A DNA stretch of 64,000 bases from Micropruina sp. (GTDB taxonomy: Bacteria; Actinomycetota; Actinomycetes; Propionibacteriales; Propionibacteriaceae). A program made the translations under genes and the position numbers. Below the pieces are notes generated by a model that saw only the letters and a list, made by a program, of their open reading frames with translations, did not search any database and was not told the DNA's origin. The stretch is taken from positions 1,054,001 through 1,118,000 of the forward strand of contig JADJTM010000001.1 in NCBI GenBank assembly GCA_016711205.1, given 5' to 3'. This document shows positions 16,180 to 25,082 of this stretch, piece by piece. Position 1 is the first letter of the stretch. Each line of letters opens with the position of its first letter.

Positions 16180-16504
16180 GGCTGTGCTCCTCGGGTTCTG
16201 CGGTGGTGTGGGCATCGGGTGAGGTCGATCGGGGCTGCGCCGGGCCGGCGCCGAACAACTCCAATTGCAGCAGACTCTCGTGCAGCGCGGTGGCCCGGGG
16301 GACGCTGGATCGCACCCCACTCCGGACGTGGGCCGCCGGCCTCGGCCAGCGGTTCGCCGAAGGCGGGCGCGTCCGACAGTCACTCCCCCGAGTGTCGAAC
16401 GCGAACGTCGGTTGCCGCCGAGCTCTGGCTGACGCAGCGACCCGGACGGCCGGTGCACGCCCTTGCGAGCTGGCAGGCTGTGGCCACACACGCGAGGGGT
16501 TGGG
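16180..16504. other. Divergent intergenic region, 325 bp, no gene seen
   Basis: It separates the divergently transcribed mannosidase and oxidoreductase genes and should hold both promoters. Open frames here belong to shadows of the neighbours. I see no convincing palindrome or RNA structure. Confidence 0.6.
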
Positions 16505-17635
16505 ATGCGGATTGTCGCCCTGGGTGCGTCGGGCAATGCCGGACGCGAGATCGCCGCGCTGTTGGCGCCGCGGCTCGGTGCCGATGACGAGTTGGTGCTG
16601 GCTGGGCGGAACGAGCAGCACCTCGCCAGGACGCATGCCGCCGTGGCCGGCCCGGCCGCGGTGAGCCTCGCGCGCGTGGACGTGACGAACCCGGCGGACG
16701 TCCGGAAGGTGGTGGCCGGCGCCGATCTGGTCGTCGTCACGGTCAGCCGTCCGGATCTGGTCGGCGGGCTCGCCCGGATCGTGCTGGACGCGGGCGCCGA
16801 CTGGCTCGACACCATGCTCTCCACCACCACGAAGCTCACCGCGCTGCGTCAGCTGGCGCCGGAGATCGCCGAGCGAGGTCCCTGCTTCGTGACGGACGGC
16901 GGCTTCCACCCCGGCGTGCCGGCGGCGCTCGTCAAGTGGGCAGCGGCTCATCTGGACGAGATTCGTGAGGCCGATGTGGCCGGCGGGATCCGCTCGGACT
17001 GGCGGGCGGACACCCTCGCCGACTCGACCGTTGCCGAGATGCTCCACGAGTTCGCCGACTTCGACATGATGACCTGGATCGACGGGCGGCGACGCCGGTT
17101 GCGGTGGTCGGAGTGTCCCCGCGTGGATTCCCGGTCCCCCATCGGCCGCACGTACTGCGTGCCGATGCCGTTGGCCGAGATGGACGACCTGCCGACGTCG
17201 TATCCCAGCCTGCGGCGCTGCGGCTTCTACATCAGCGGCTTCAGCCCGGCGATGGACTACCTGGCGCTGCCGGTGCTGATGGCGATGTCGAAGATCGACG
17301 CACTCCGAAGCGCCACGATCCGGTTCGCCCGGTGGTCGTTCGGATGCCTGGCCAGCTACCCCCCGCCGCACCGGCTGGTGCTCGAGTTGAACGCAGCAGG
17401 CGTCCAGGGCGGACGGGCCGCCACCGCCACCGTCCGGGTCAGCGGCGAGGACGGCTACCTGCTCACCGCCGCTCCGGCGGTGGCCTGCATCCTGCGGATT
17501 CTGGACGGCACGATCCGGACCCCCGGGCTGCACCTCCAGGCCCACCTGGTCAACCCGAGCAACTTTCTGGACGACCTATCAGGGCTCGGGATCACGGTGG
17601 AGACCCGGGTGTCGACCGCGCCGGCGGTCACCTGA
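16505..17635 (+). CDS. Saccharopine dehydrogenase-like NAD(P)-binding oxidoreductase
   Basis: A 376-residue protein with an N-terminal Rossmann motif (MRIVALGASGNAGREIAALL) and an acid/arginine end of the second strand (LVLAGRN), suggesting NADP. The middle VVTVSRPDLVGGLARIVLDA and TDGGFHPGVPAALVKWAA segments match saccharopine-dehydrogenase-like enzymes that act on carbonyl or amino acid substrates. The ATG at 16505 follows GAGGGG; a frame extension to 16463 lacks support. It is a single gene; the substrate is unknown. Confidence 0.8.
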   Translation: MRIVALGASGNAGREIAALLAPRLGADDELVLAGRNEQHLARTHAAVAGPAAVSLARVDVTNPADVRKVVAGADLVVVTVSRPDLVGGLARIVLDAGADWLDTMLSTTTKLTALRQLAPEIAERGPCFVTDGGFHPGVPAALVKWAAAHLDEIREADVAGGIRSDWRADTLADSTVAEMLHEFADFDMMTWIDGRRRRLRWSECPRVDSRSPIGRTYCVPMPLAEMDDLPTSYPSLRRCGFYISGFSPAMDYLALPVLMAMSKIDALRSATIRFARWSFGCLASYPPPHRLVLELNAAGVQGGRAATATVRVSGEDGYLLTAAPAVACILRILDGTIRTPGLHLQAHLVNPSNFLDDLSGLGITVETRVSTAPAVT

Positions 17636-17831
17636 TCGCCGAGTGTGCCCGCAGACCCGCGTGCGAACTCAGCCCGGATCCACCGATCTGCGCCTACTGC
17701 GCGACCCCATCCGGGCGCCCCGGCTGCGCCGGCCACGCTCAACAGACAACCCGGTATGCCCTCGCGCGGACCGGCTGCCCAGCCCACCCGTCTGGTGCCG
17801 CTCGCTACGCCGCCCATCGGTGGATCCGGGC

Positions 17832-18104
17832 TCAGCCTGGAGCCGACTGCAGCAGCCACCCCGACAGCAGCGAGGTCCAGGTCTGTTTACCGACGATGCC
17901 GTCCACCGCCAGGTTCTCGTTCTGCTGGTAGTTTCTGACGGACGCTTCCGTTGCGGAACCGAAGACCCCGTCCTGGTTTAGCTTCGGGTATCCGCCGCGC
18001 TGGTTCAGCATCAGCTGGAGGTGTTCCACCACCGTGGGCCCGGTCGGTGCTGCCGAGCCCTTCTTGAGTACCGGCAAGCCAACCGTCACCTGGACGTCAG
18101 CCAT
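17832..18104 (-). CDS. Small peptidoglycan-binding domain protein (PG_binding_1)
   Basis: A 90-residue protein consisting almost only of one PG_binding_1 domain: VVEHLQLMLNQRGGYPKLNQ, DGVFGSATEASVRNYQQNEN, LAVDGIVGKQTWTSLLSGWL. The DGVFG and DGIVGKQTW turns are the family hallmarks. No signal peptide or catalytic domain is present, so how it would reach the wall is unclear. The domain is also used in cytosolic scaffolding, and stand-alone copies occur in actinobacteria. Confidence 0.8.
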   Translation of the reverse strand: MADVQVTVGLPVLKKGSAAPTGPTVVEHLQLMLNQRGGYPKLNQDGVFGSATEASVRNYQQNENLAVDGIVGKQTWTSLLSGWLLQSAPG

Positions 18105-18241
18105 GTCAACCGCTCCTCTCCCCCGCCGATGGACGGGATACTGCCAATCTACGGCGGCTGTGGGACGTCCGTAACCCCCTCACCGCGCGGCTCCGAGCGA
18201 AACCGACCGACGGGCTTCACGACCAGCGTCCGGGCCCGGCC

Positions 18242-19345
18242 CTACCCCGAACGCCTCGCCGCCTGCACGCCCAGATCGGGGTTGTCGGTGAAGAACTGGT
18301 CCATGCCGGCGCGCAGGAACACCCGGATCTCGCCCAGCAGATCACCGATGCCCGCCGGATCCGTGCCGCGCTGGAAGTCCGCCGGCAGGAACGCGTTCTC
18401 ACGCCGGAACGTCCAGCCGACCACCGTCAACCCGGCCCGGTGTGCGTCCGATATCACGGCGGTCGGAGCGGCCAAGGTGTTGTCGGCGTTGCGCGGAATC
18501 ATCACGTTCTTGCAGAACCCGACCTGATCGGCGTAGCGGCTGATCGCCCGCAACCCCGCGGCGGTGGCCATGTCGGCGTAGGTGGTGGTGCGTCCCAGCA
18601 CCCGCTGGTCGTAGGGGCCGCCCTGGCAGTCGATCAACTGCACCAGCCGGACGTCCGTCAGCCGGTTGAGCCGCTGCAGGTTGCTGATCTCGAAGCTCTG
18701 AATCACCGCCGGGTCGCGCCGGCTGTCGAAGCCGTACTTGCGCAGCAGCTTGACCACCTTGGGTTCGAGGTCGAAGCCCTGCTGCTGGAAGAACGTCGAG
18801 TGCTTGATCTCGGGAATCACGCCCACGCGCTTTCCGTCGCAGGTGCGCGACCGGACGGCGAGCTTCAGCACCTCTTCGAAGGTGGGCACCCGCCAGCGTC
18901 CGTCGTAGGCGGTGTTCTGCGGACGAAGCTGCGGCAGCCGCTCCACCGCCCGCAACGTGCGCAGTTGGGCCAGCGTGAAGTCCTCGGTGAACCAGCCGGT
19001 GATCGGATTGCCGTCCACCCGCTTGGTGGTCTTCAACGAGGCGAACTCGGGATGGCTCGCCACGTCGGTGGTGGTGCTGATCTCGGGTTCGTGCCGGTCG
19101 ACCAGCACCCCGTCCCTGGTGGTGACGAGGTCGGGTTCGATGTAGTCGGCGCACTGTTTGATCGCCAACCGATAGGCGCCGAGGGTGTGCTCGGGGCGAT
19201 AGCCGGACGCGCCGCGGTGCGCGATCACCACCGCGTCACCGCCGCGGTCCGGCGCGCCACCACCGGCCGCCGCCGGCGGGGCGAACGCGCCCGTGAGCAT
19301 CAGGCCGGCCGCCAGTGCGGCCGGGAGACGTCGGGTGAAGGACAT
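18242..19345 (-). CDS. Secreted glycerophosphodiester phosphodiesterase (GlpQ-like)
   Basis: A 367-residue protein with a Sec signal peptide (MSFTRRLPAALAAGLMLTGA, cleavage near APPAAAGG) and a GDPD TIM barrel. Catalytic features: HRGASGYRPEHT at the start (His-Arg and Glu region), YIEPDLVTTRDGVLVDRHEP (metal Glu and Asp, second His), IPEIKH in the middle and VGWTFR near the end. It hydrolyses glycerophosphodiesters to sn-glycerol 3-phosphate and an alcohol outside the cell. The length is typical of GlpQ periplasmic enzymes. It is a single gene with its own upstream region. Confidence 0.93.
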   Translation of the reverse strand: MSFTRRLPAALAAGLMLTGAFAPPAAAGGGAPDRGGDAVVIAHRGASGYRPEHTLGAYRLAIKQCADYIEPDLVTTRDGVLVDRHEPEISTTTDVASHPEFASLKTTKRVDGNPITGWFTEDFTLAQLRTLRAVERLPQLRPQNTAYDGRWRVPTFEEVLKLAVRSRTCDGKRVGVIPEIKHSTFFQQQGFDLEPKVVKLLRKYGFDSRRDPAVIQSFEISNLQRLNRLTDVRLVQLIDCQGGPYDQRVLGRTTTYADMATAAGLRAISRYADQVGFCKNVMIPRNADNTLAAPTAVISDAHRAGLTVVGWTFRRENAFLPADFQRGTDPAGIGDLLGEIRVFLRAGMDQFFTDNPDLGVQAARRSG

Positions 19346-19416
19346 GGGGGCTCCTCTTCGAGAGAGATGCCGCGGACGGGAGTGGGCGGCACCACCGGCC
19401 GAAGCCGGCCCTTCAT

Positions 19417-19620
19417 TCAGTCATTTCTCAGCTTGTCTGCCCACACCCCTTCGGTGATGGTGACCTGAACTCTGTGCGTCGACTCGAAGTCACAGCGTTC
19501 ACGCTCGACCCTCGTGGGCCAGGTGACCTGGTCGCCGAGGCGGTGAACCCCACGAAACCGGGGAACCGCCACGAACGGGTGATCCGCATGTTTTGCGTCG
19601 GGATGCAGGCAGGGCACCAT
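19417..19620 (-). CDS. Doubtful small protein in the 305-bp gap before the membrane gene
   Basis: A 67-codon frame (MVPCLHPDAKHADHPFVAVP... ending KLRND) fills most of the space between the GDPD gene and the divergent membrane protein. Third-position GC is only moderate, there is no clear ribosome site, and the product has no motif. It may be a real short gene or simply the divergent promoter region. Confidence 0.25.
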   Translation of the reverse strand: MVPCLHPDAKHADHPFVAVPRFRGVHRLGDQVTWPTRVERERCDFESTHRVQVTITEGVWADKLRND

Positions 19621-19651
19621 GTACCCATGTTCAGCCCAACGAAGCCCTGAC

Positions 19652-20155
19652 ATGGACGGCAGCCTGGTCAAGGGAGTGATGTCCGAGTCGGCGGTCTACG
19701 GCGTGGTGGCGATCTCGGGTCTGCTGGTGATCGTCAGCAACCAGTCCGACGCCGCCACCCACGACGTGCTGGTGAAGGTGCTGGCCACCACCGGCGTCTT
19801 CTGGATGGCCCACGTGTACGCGGGGGCGGTGGCACACCTGGGCGACCATGTCGAACAGGGCGATCGCGCGCGTGATCGTCTCGGACGGGCCGTGCGCGAC
19901 TCGCTGCACCACTCCTGGGGCATGCTGATCGCCGCCTTCGTGCCGCTGGTGATTCTGGGATCCGGCGCACTGGGCATCATCGGCCACACCGAGGCGATCT
20001 GGACGACGCTGTGGGTCGACGTCGCCATTCTCGGCGTGCTGGGCTACCTGGGCCTCGCGGCCTGGACGACGCGGCAACTGCCGCGCATCATCGGTGGCCT
20101 GGGCACCGCACTGCTCGGCATCCTGATGATCGCGCTCAAGGCCGCCATTCACTGA
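19652..20155 (+). CDS. Four-helix integral membrane protein, function unknown
   Basis: About 167 residues with four hydrophobic segments, including VYGVVAISGLLVIVSNQSDA and TTGVFWMAHVYAGAVAHLGD. Basic and acidic residues are concentrated in the loop DHVEQGDRARDRLGRAVRDS. The start is uncertain: ATG at 19652 or 19679. The latter has AAGGGAG only 2 bases upstream, too close for a good site. No known catalytic motif. It converges on the glycosyltransferase gene with only 11 bp between the stops. Confidence 0.65.
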   Translation: MDGSLVKGVMSESAVYGVVAISGLLVIVSNQSDAATHDVLVKVLATTGVFWMAHVYAGAVAHLGDHVEQGDRARDRLGRAVRDSLHHSWGMLIAAFVPLVILGSGALGIIGHTEAIWTTLWVDVAILGVLGYLGLAAWTTRQLPRIIGGLGTALLGILMIALKAAIH

Positions 20156-20171
20156 CGTAGGCGAACCTACG
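20156..20171. terminator. Short bidirectional hairpin between convergent genes
   Basis: CGTAGG-CGAA-CCTACG forms a 6-bp stem with a tetraloop between the two convergent stop codons and includes the TAG of the minus-strand gene. Confidence 0.4.
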
Positions 20172-21591
20172 CGAGACCGAACTCGCGCGAGCGGGCATCG
20201 CCCAGCAACCAGCGTCCGGAGACCGCCAGATCGATGTTCTCGGTCTGCCAACGCAGCGACTTCAGGCTCGAACGGCTCAACGTGACCGAGCGCGACCAGG
20301 TGGTGACGCCCAGCGCGCTCAGCTGTCCGCGGGTGACGACGGCCAGCGACCCGCCCGTGACCGGGTCGGTCAGGGTGCGCAGCTGCCTGGCCGGTTCGAG
20401 GTCGACCACCGCGCTGCCGTCCTGGCTGGCCTGCAGCATGCTGCGCTGAGCCTCGCGGCTGATCCACAGCGGCGGGGTCAGCAGTTCGAGCGAACCCTTG
20501 ACGACCATCTCGCCGGCCCGCGGACGTCCGATGCGCCGCGCGTTGGCCGCCATCGTCTCGATCCGGTCCGGATTGGCGAGCAGCTGGTCGAGCTTGTAGC
20601 CGACCGTCGAGGCGTAATTGCAGCGGATCGCCGCCCCCTCTTCGAGCAGAAAGTCGGCGTTGCGGACCTCCTGCCCGGGGATCGGGTTGATGATCACCAT
20701 CGGCAACCCGGCGGCCATGCACTCAGAGGACGACAACCCGCCGGGCTTGCCGACGAACAGCGTCGCGACGCGCATCAGGTCGGCCATCTCGGTGGTGTAC
20801 CCGAGCACCCGGAACCGGTCGTCGCGATGGCCGACCAGATCGCTCACCTCGCGGCGCAGATCCTCGTTGCGCCCGCACACCACCACCGCCTGGAACCGCT
20901 GCTCGCAGCGCAGCACCTGCCGCACGATGTTGAGCGTGTAGCTGCCGCCGGACGCACCGGCCGAGATCAGCACCGTCGGCTGCTCGGGGTCGAGCTGGAA
21001 CCGCTCGCGCACCGCGGCCGCGTCCACCGGATCGTCCAGGCCCGGACGAACCGGAATGCCCGAGACGCGCACCCGATCGCCCGGCACACCGAGGCTGATC
21101 ATGTATTCCCTCGCCTCGTCGCGCGCCACGAAGAAGTGATTGAACGGCGAGGTGAGCCACAGCCCTTGAAAGTCGTAGTCGGTGGTGACCAGCGACAACG
21201 AGGTGCGCAACTGCCGTCGCGACAGCATCAACGCCACCAGTCGCGCCGGCAGGTAGTGGGTGCAGATCACCAGGTCGGGGTCGAAGGACCGAATGTTGCG
21301 CACCAGATCGGTGGTGTTCAGCTGGTCCCACCAACGCACCAGCGGGGGCAGGTTGAACGGGGCGTCCTGACTGTCGTAGCCCCAGCCGACTACCCAGGGC
21401 ACTTCGGAGACCAGCGTGAAGTAGGCGTCGTCGTACAGCTTGGCGAACAGCTCGTTGGTGGTCTCGAGAATGTCGATGCGTTTGATCTCGCCGGCCTCGG
21501 GCACGCGCGCGAGCGCCAGGTCGATCGCGCCGCCGGCCTGATTGTGGCCGGCACCCACACCCGCGGCGAGAATCAGGATGCGTAGAGGCAT
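20167..21591 (-). CDS. UgtP/MGDG-synthase-like diacylglycerol glycosyltransferase (GT28) with C-terminal extension
   Basis: A 474-residue glycosyltransferase of the MGDG synthase/UgtP group: N-terminal ILAAGVGAGHNQAGGAI matches the lipid-acceptor glycine-rich loop. VICTHYLPARLVALML and VTTDYDFQGLW follow, and the GT-B donor site appears as ISAGASGGSY, VVVCGRN and FVGKPGGLSSSECMAAGLPM. It probably transfers a sugar to diacylglycerol for glycolipid synthesis. After about residue 375 there is an extra domain of about 100 residues (from ISREAQRSMLQ to the end) not seen in the core family. The ATG at 21591 has no strong ribosome site. Confidence 0.85.
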   Translation of the reverse strand: MPLRILILAAGVGAGHNQAGGAIDLALARVPEAGEIKRIDILETTNELFAKLYDDAYFTLVSEVPWVVGWGYDSQDAPFNLPPLVRWWDQLNTTDLVRNIRSFDPDLVICTHYLPARLVALMLSRRQLRTSLSLVTTDYDFQGLWLTSPFNHFFVARDEAREYMISLGVPGDRVRVSGIPVRPGLDDPVDAAAVRERFQLDPEQPTVLISAGASGGSYTLNIVRQVLRCEQRFQAVVVCGRNEDLRREVSDLVGHRDDRFRVLGYTTEMADLMRVATLFVGKPGGLSSSECMAAGLPMVIINPIPGQEVRNADFLLEEGAAIRCNYASTVGYKLDQLLANPDRIETMAANARRIGRPRAGEMVVKGSLELLTPPLWISREAQRSMLQASQDGSAVVDLEPARQLRTLTDPVTGGSLAVVTRGQLSALGVTTWSRSVTLSRSSLKSLRWQTENIDLAVSGRWLLGDARSREFGLA

Positions 21592-21813
21592 GGTGACGAT
21601 GGTATTGCCGAGCGGCCGGTTGGGCCGGCGACCTGAGCGCAGTTTCGCCCCGCCGACCCGTCCGGACGTTCCGTCGCCGCCCTCTGCGCCGACCTGACCC
21701 CCGTCACTGCGCGCCGAGCCGGTGCGCGGCCGGCTGTGGCCGCTGAACTGGAAGCGGTTCGGTGACCGGCCCGAGCGACGCCGCGCGTTGATCGCGGTTC
21801 GGGCGCGCCTACG

Positions 21814-22320
21814 TCAGGTCGCCGTCGGGGACGTGCCGTCGGTGGCCGATTGATCCGGCTCCATCATGAACTCCCAGGCGAGTCCGTGGGCCATCACCAC
21901 CAGCAGGATCAGGGCGATGGACGCCGCCTGCAGTGGCGTGCCGCCGGTCACCCCGGCGATGCCGGGCACCAGAGCGAGTGCCAGGATCACCCCGTAGATC
22001 ACGACCACCAGCCAGCGCAGGCGCCGGAAGGGACCGCGTGCGGCGGTGCGATCGAGGCCGAGCAGACGCCAGGTGTTGGCCAGTCCGACCACGGCGGCAA
22101 TGCCGAAGCTGGTACGCCAGATGAACGGGTTGCCGGCATCCACCTGCGCAAACGTGCTCATCAGCCCGGGCAGCAGAAACGACAGGTACACCCCGCCGGC
22201 CAGCCGGCGGCCCACCCGGTGGGCCTTCCACTCCGGATGCCGCTCGATCACCGTCCACCACAAACCGACGAGGGTGAAACACGTGACGGCCATCAGCGAA
22301 TAGAAGGCAGCGAGGTCCAT
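21814..22320 (-). CDS. Multi-helix membrane protein, function unknown
   Basis: A 168-residue protein with about five hydrophobic segments (LAAFYSLMAVTCFTLVGLWW, GVYLSFLLPGLMS, FGIAAVVGLANTW, LVVVIYGVILALALVPG, AASIALILLVVMAHGLAW) and a short polar tail. Charges sit in the loops as expected of a real membrane protein. No family was recognised. It is divergent from the TspO-like gene. The 222 bp between its stop and the glycosyltransferase start hold nothing recognisable. Confidence 0.65.
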   Translation of the reverse strand: MDLAAFYSLMAVTCFTLVGLWWTVIERHPEWKAHRVGRRLAGGVYLSFLLPGLMSTFAQVDAGNPFIWRTSFGIAAVVGLANTWRLLGLDRTAARGPFRRLRWLVVVIYGVILALALVPGIAGVTGGTPLQAASIALILLVVMAHGLAWEFMMEPDQSATDGTSPTAT

Positions 22321-22387
22321 TGGTCAACGGTCACCCACACAGGGCGCGATGTCCACAGTGAGCCACACATTCTGTGCCCGCCGAACG

Positions 22388-22414
22388 TTGAATGTCGGCG
22401 CCACTGGGTAGATT
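22388..22414 (+). promoter_or_regulatory. Candidate promoter of the TspO-like gene
   Basis: TTGAAT (22388-22393) and TAGATT (22409-22414) are separated by 15 bp and lie 45 bp upstream of the ATG at 22459. The spacing is slightly short for a housekeeping promoter. Confidence 0.35.
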
Positions 22415-22458
22415 GAATGGATTGCACGCACCTTGCACCCCCCGCAGAAGGAGTATCG

Positions 22459-23236
22459 ATGAGCCGACGTTCCGACTTGTTTCGGCAACTGGCCGTGACC
22501 ATCTCGTTCATCGCCGGCCTGATCGGAACGCTCGCCGGGCTCGGCATCATCGGCACCTCGGTGAGCGAGACATCGGGCGGCGCACTCAGTGCCGACGCCA
22601 CGCTGCTCACCCCGGCCACCCAGGCGTTCAGCATCTGGACGGTGATTTACATCGGGTTGATCGGCTACCTGATCTGGCAGTGGCTGCCCGCGAACGCCGA
22701 CGCCCGCGTCGCCCGTGCGACCGGCTGGTGGGCGGCGGCGTCCCTGCTGCTCAACGGCGCCTGGCTCGGCGTCACCCAGGCCGGCTGGCTGTGGGTCAGC
22801 GTGCTGGTGATCGCCCTGCTCGCCTTCACTGCTGGCCAAGCTGTGCCTCACCCTCGTCGGCCGTGGGCCGAAGAGCCTTGCCGAACTGCTGACCGTCTAT
22901 GTCACGTTCGGGCTGTACCTGGGCTGGGTATGCGTCGCCACCGTGGCCAACATCACCGCTGCGGCGGTGGGCACCGGCGTGCGGCTGGGTGGCGCCGAGC
23001 CGGTGGTGGCGGTGGTGGTGCTGCTGGTCGCCGGCGGCATCGGCGTGCTGCTCGCCCGGGTGATGCCCGGCCAGCCCGCCATCGGCGTGGCGATGGCCTG
23101 GGGACTGGCCTGGATCGCCGTCGGACGCCTGCTCGTCCAGCCCCAGTCGCTGCTGGTCGGTGTGGTCGCGGCGGTCGTCGCCGCCGGCGTCCTGGCCGCG
23201 CATGTGCTGCGCGCCCGGGTGCCGGTCAGCGGGTGA
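22459..23236 (+). pseudogene. TspO/MBR-related membrane protein gene with an internal frameshift
   Basis: GAAGGAG followed by ATG at 22459 starts MSRRSDLFRQLAVTISFIAG, a TspO-related N-terminus with FSIWTVIYIGLIGYLIWQWL and NGAWLGVTQAGWLW. Near 22820-22832 the homology leaves this frame. It resumes one base later as LLAKLCLTLVGRGPKSL, then FGLYLGWVCVATVANITAA, and continues to the TGA at 23234-23236. A single base gain (or two-base loss) explains the break. The rebuilt protein of about 258 residues has the helix pattern of tryptophan-rich sensory proteins. Read without correction, both halves would be non-functional. Confidence 0.8.
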
Positions 23237-23336
23237 CCGAGCAGGTCTGACGACTGCGCCCTGACCTGCGCTCAGCGCTGATGGTTGTGTTCGAGCGCGG
23301 CTCAGTAGGGTGTCACGCGGCGGCCCGGGTGCCTGC

Positions 23337-24227
23337 TCACTCCGGCGGCACGGGAGTGGCGGCCGAGCTGCGGATGCCCAGCACCGCCGCGACCACCACC
23401 AGCGCGGCACCGACCCATTGCAGCGGGTTCATCGCAGTCTGCAGCAGCACTGCGCTGAGCAGCACCGAGGTGATCGGCTCAAGAGTGCTGGTCAGCGAGG
23501 CCTGCGTGGCGCCGATGCGGTGCATGCTTTCGAGAAAGAACCACACCCCCAACACGGTGCAGACCAGCGCGATCACGACGATCGGCAGCCGCGCGTCCGG
23601 TGGCGGCAGGGCGAGTTGCCCGGTGGCGCCGGCCGCCACCGCGAAGGTGGTGGCGGCCGAGGCGAACACCAGCGCCGAGGTGGTGGTGCCCGCCATGGCT
23701 GCGGTGCGGGCGCCGAGCAGAATGTAGAGGGTGTAGACCAGCGCCGAGCCGAGGCCGGTCAGCACGGCGGCGATCCGGATGCCGTCCACCGGGCCGAGCG
23801 CGAGCGCGACCCCTACGGTGGCGACCGCAAGCGCGACGACGACCATCGGTGCCGGCGGGCGCCTCGCCAACAGCGACGAACCGAGCGCCACCAGCGCGGG
23901 ATAGGTGTAGAGCAACAGGGCGGCCAGCGCGGCCGATCCCTGCTGCACGGCGACGAAGTACAGGGCGGCCTGACCGGCGTACAGCACGCCGCCCATCACC
24001 AGCCCGGTGGCCACCGCCCGACGCGCCGGCCGTTCGCCCCCGCGTCGGGCCAACACCCACGCAACCGGCCCGAGCACCAGCGCCGCCAGCGCGAACCGCC
24101 AGAACAGCAGCATCGTGACCCCGGCGCCACCGGCGTAGGCGACAACTGCCAGCACCGGCATGGCGCCGAAGACGAGGGCCGAGACGATGGCCAGTGCATA
24201 ACCCCGAAACCGGTTCCGCTGCGCCAC
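23337..24227 (-). CDS. EamA/DMT-family exporter
   Basis: A 296-residue protein with ten predicted helices arranged as two EamA repeats, beginning FRGYALAIVSALVFGAMPVL and with PALVALGSSLLARR at the end of the first repeat and STLEPITSVLLSAVLL in the second. Drug/metabolite transporters of this group export amino acids or other small metabolites by proton exchange. The substrate cannot be predicted. It is divergent from the MBL-fold gene with only 22 bp between starts, so the promoters must overlap the coding ends. Confidence 0.9.
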   Translation of the reverse strand: MAQRNRFRGYALAIVSALVFGAMPVLAVVAYAGGAGVTMLLFWRFALAALVLGPVAWVLARRGGERPARRAVATGLVMGGVLYAGQAALYFVAVQQGSAALAALLLYTYPALVALGSSLLARRPPAPMVVVALAVATVGVALALGPVDGIRIAAVLTGLGSALVYTLYILLGARTAAMAGTTTSALVFASAATTFAVAAGATGQLALPPPDARLPIVVIALVCTVLGVWFFLESMHRIGATQASLTSTLEPITSVLLSAVLLQTAMNPLQWVGAALVVVAAVLGIRSSAATPVPPE

Positions 24228-24249
24228 GGGCAGACGTTAGCGTGACCCG

Positions 24250-25065
24250 ATGGAGTGGATGTGCAGCACCTGCGGCGTGGAACAGGCCATCACCGACGAG
24301 CCGCCGGCGGCGTGCGCGATCTGCAGCGACGAACGGCAGTACGTGCTGCCGTCCGGGCCGGGCTGGACGACGTCGCAGGCTCTGATCGATGCGGGCCACT
24401 CGTTGTCGATCGGCGAGCTGGAGCCCGGCCTGTGGGGGCTGCGGGCCGAGCCGAAGGTCGGCATCGGGCAAACCGCGCTGCTCGCCGTCGGAGCGTCCGG
24501 CAACCTGCTGTTCGACGTGCCGCCGCTGGTCGATCCGGCGGGTCTGCAGTTCATCGAGAGTGCCGGCGGGGTGGCGGCGATCATGGCCAGCCATCCGCAC
24601 ATGTACGGCGCGCAGGTGGCCTGGAGCCACGCGCTGGGCGGCGTACCGGTTTACGTGGCTAGGGCCGATGCCGAGTGGGTGCAGCGCGAGGATCCGGTGA
24701 TCGTGCTGTGGGACGAGCCGTTCGAGGTGGTGCCGGGCGTGCCGGTGCGGCAGGTCGGCGGGCACTTTCGCGGCCAGAGCATCGCCTGCTGGCGCGGTGC
24801 CGACGGCGCCGGCGTGCTGCTGGCCGGAGACGCCTGCTCGGTGCGTCCGGACGGCAACGTGACGTTTCTGCGCAGCTATCCGAACATCATTCCGCTGTCC
24901 CCGGTCGGCATCGGGCGCATCGTCGGCGGCTTCGGCGCGTTCTCGTATGAGCGGCTGTACGACAACTTCGCGGGGCGGCTCGCCTCGGAGGCCGCGCGGG
25001 TGGTTGGCTTCTCGGCGCAGCGCTACGTGGAGTGGATCACCGGACAGCACGACGACCTGATCTGA
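24250..25065 (+). CDS. Metallo-beta-lactamase-fold protein with N-terminal zinc ribbon
   Basis: A 271-residue protein. Residues 1-30 carry CSTCG...CAIC, a likely small zinc-binding module. An MBL-like body follows with ASHPHMYG (an HxH variant), HALGGVPVYVARADAEWV, VGGHFRGQSIAC and VLLAGDACSVRPDGN, in which GDA supplies the usual Asp. The HxHxDH signature is reduced to HPHMYG, so metal content and activity are uncertain. Similar stand-alone hydrolase-like proteins are widespread but uncharacterised. It is convergent with the beta-propeller gene. Confidence 0.75.
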   Translation: MEWMCSTCGVEQAITDEPPAACAICSDERQYVLPSGPGWTTSQALIDAGHSLSIGELEPGLWGLRAEPKVGIGQTALLAVGASGNLLFDVPPLVDPAGLQFIESAGGVAAIMASHPHMYGAQVAWSHALGGVPVYVARADAEWVQREDPVIVLWDEPFEVVPGVPVRQVGGHFRGQSIACWRGADGAGVLLAGDACSVRPDGNVTFLRSYPNIIPLSPVGIGRIVGGFGAFSYERLYDNFAGRLASEAARVVGFSAQRYVEWITGQHDDLI

Positions 25066-25082
25066 GCGTGTCACGACCCAGC

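Noticed and set aside
16180..16839. N-terminal extension of the mannosidase to 16839
   Set aside because: The family N-terminus fits MHDDIPLTVG with a ribosome site at 16179; the extension is antisense to the oxidoreductase gene.
21592..21813. Possible short gene between the glycosyltransferase and the membrane protein
   Set aside because: No start with ribosome site and no consistent codon bias in any frame.
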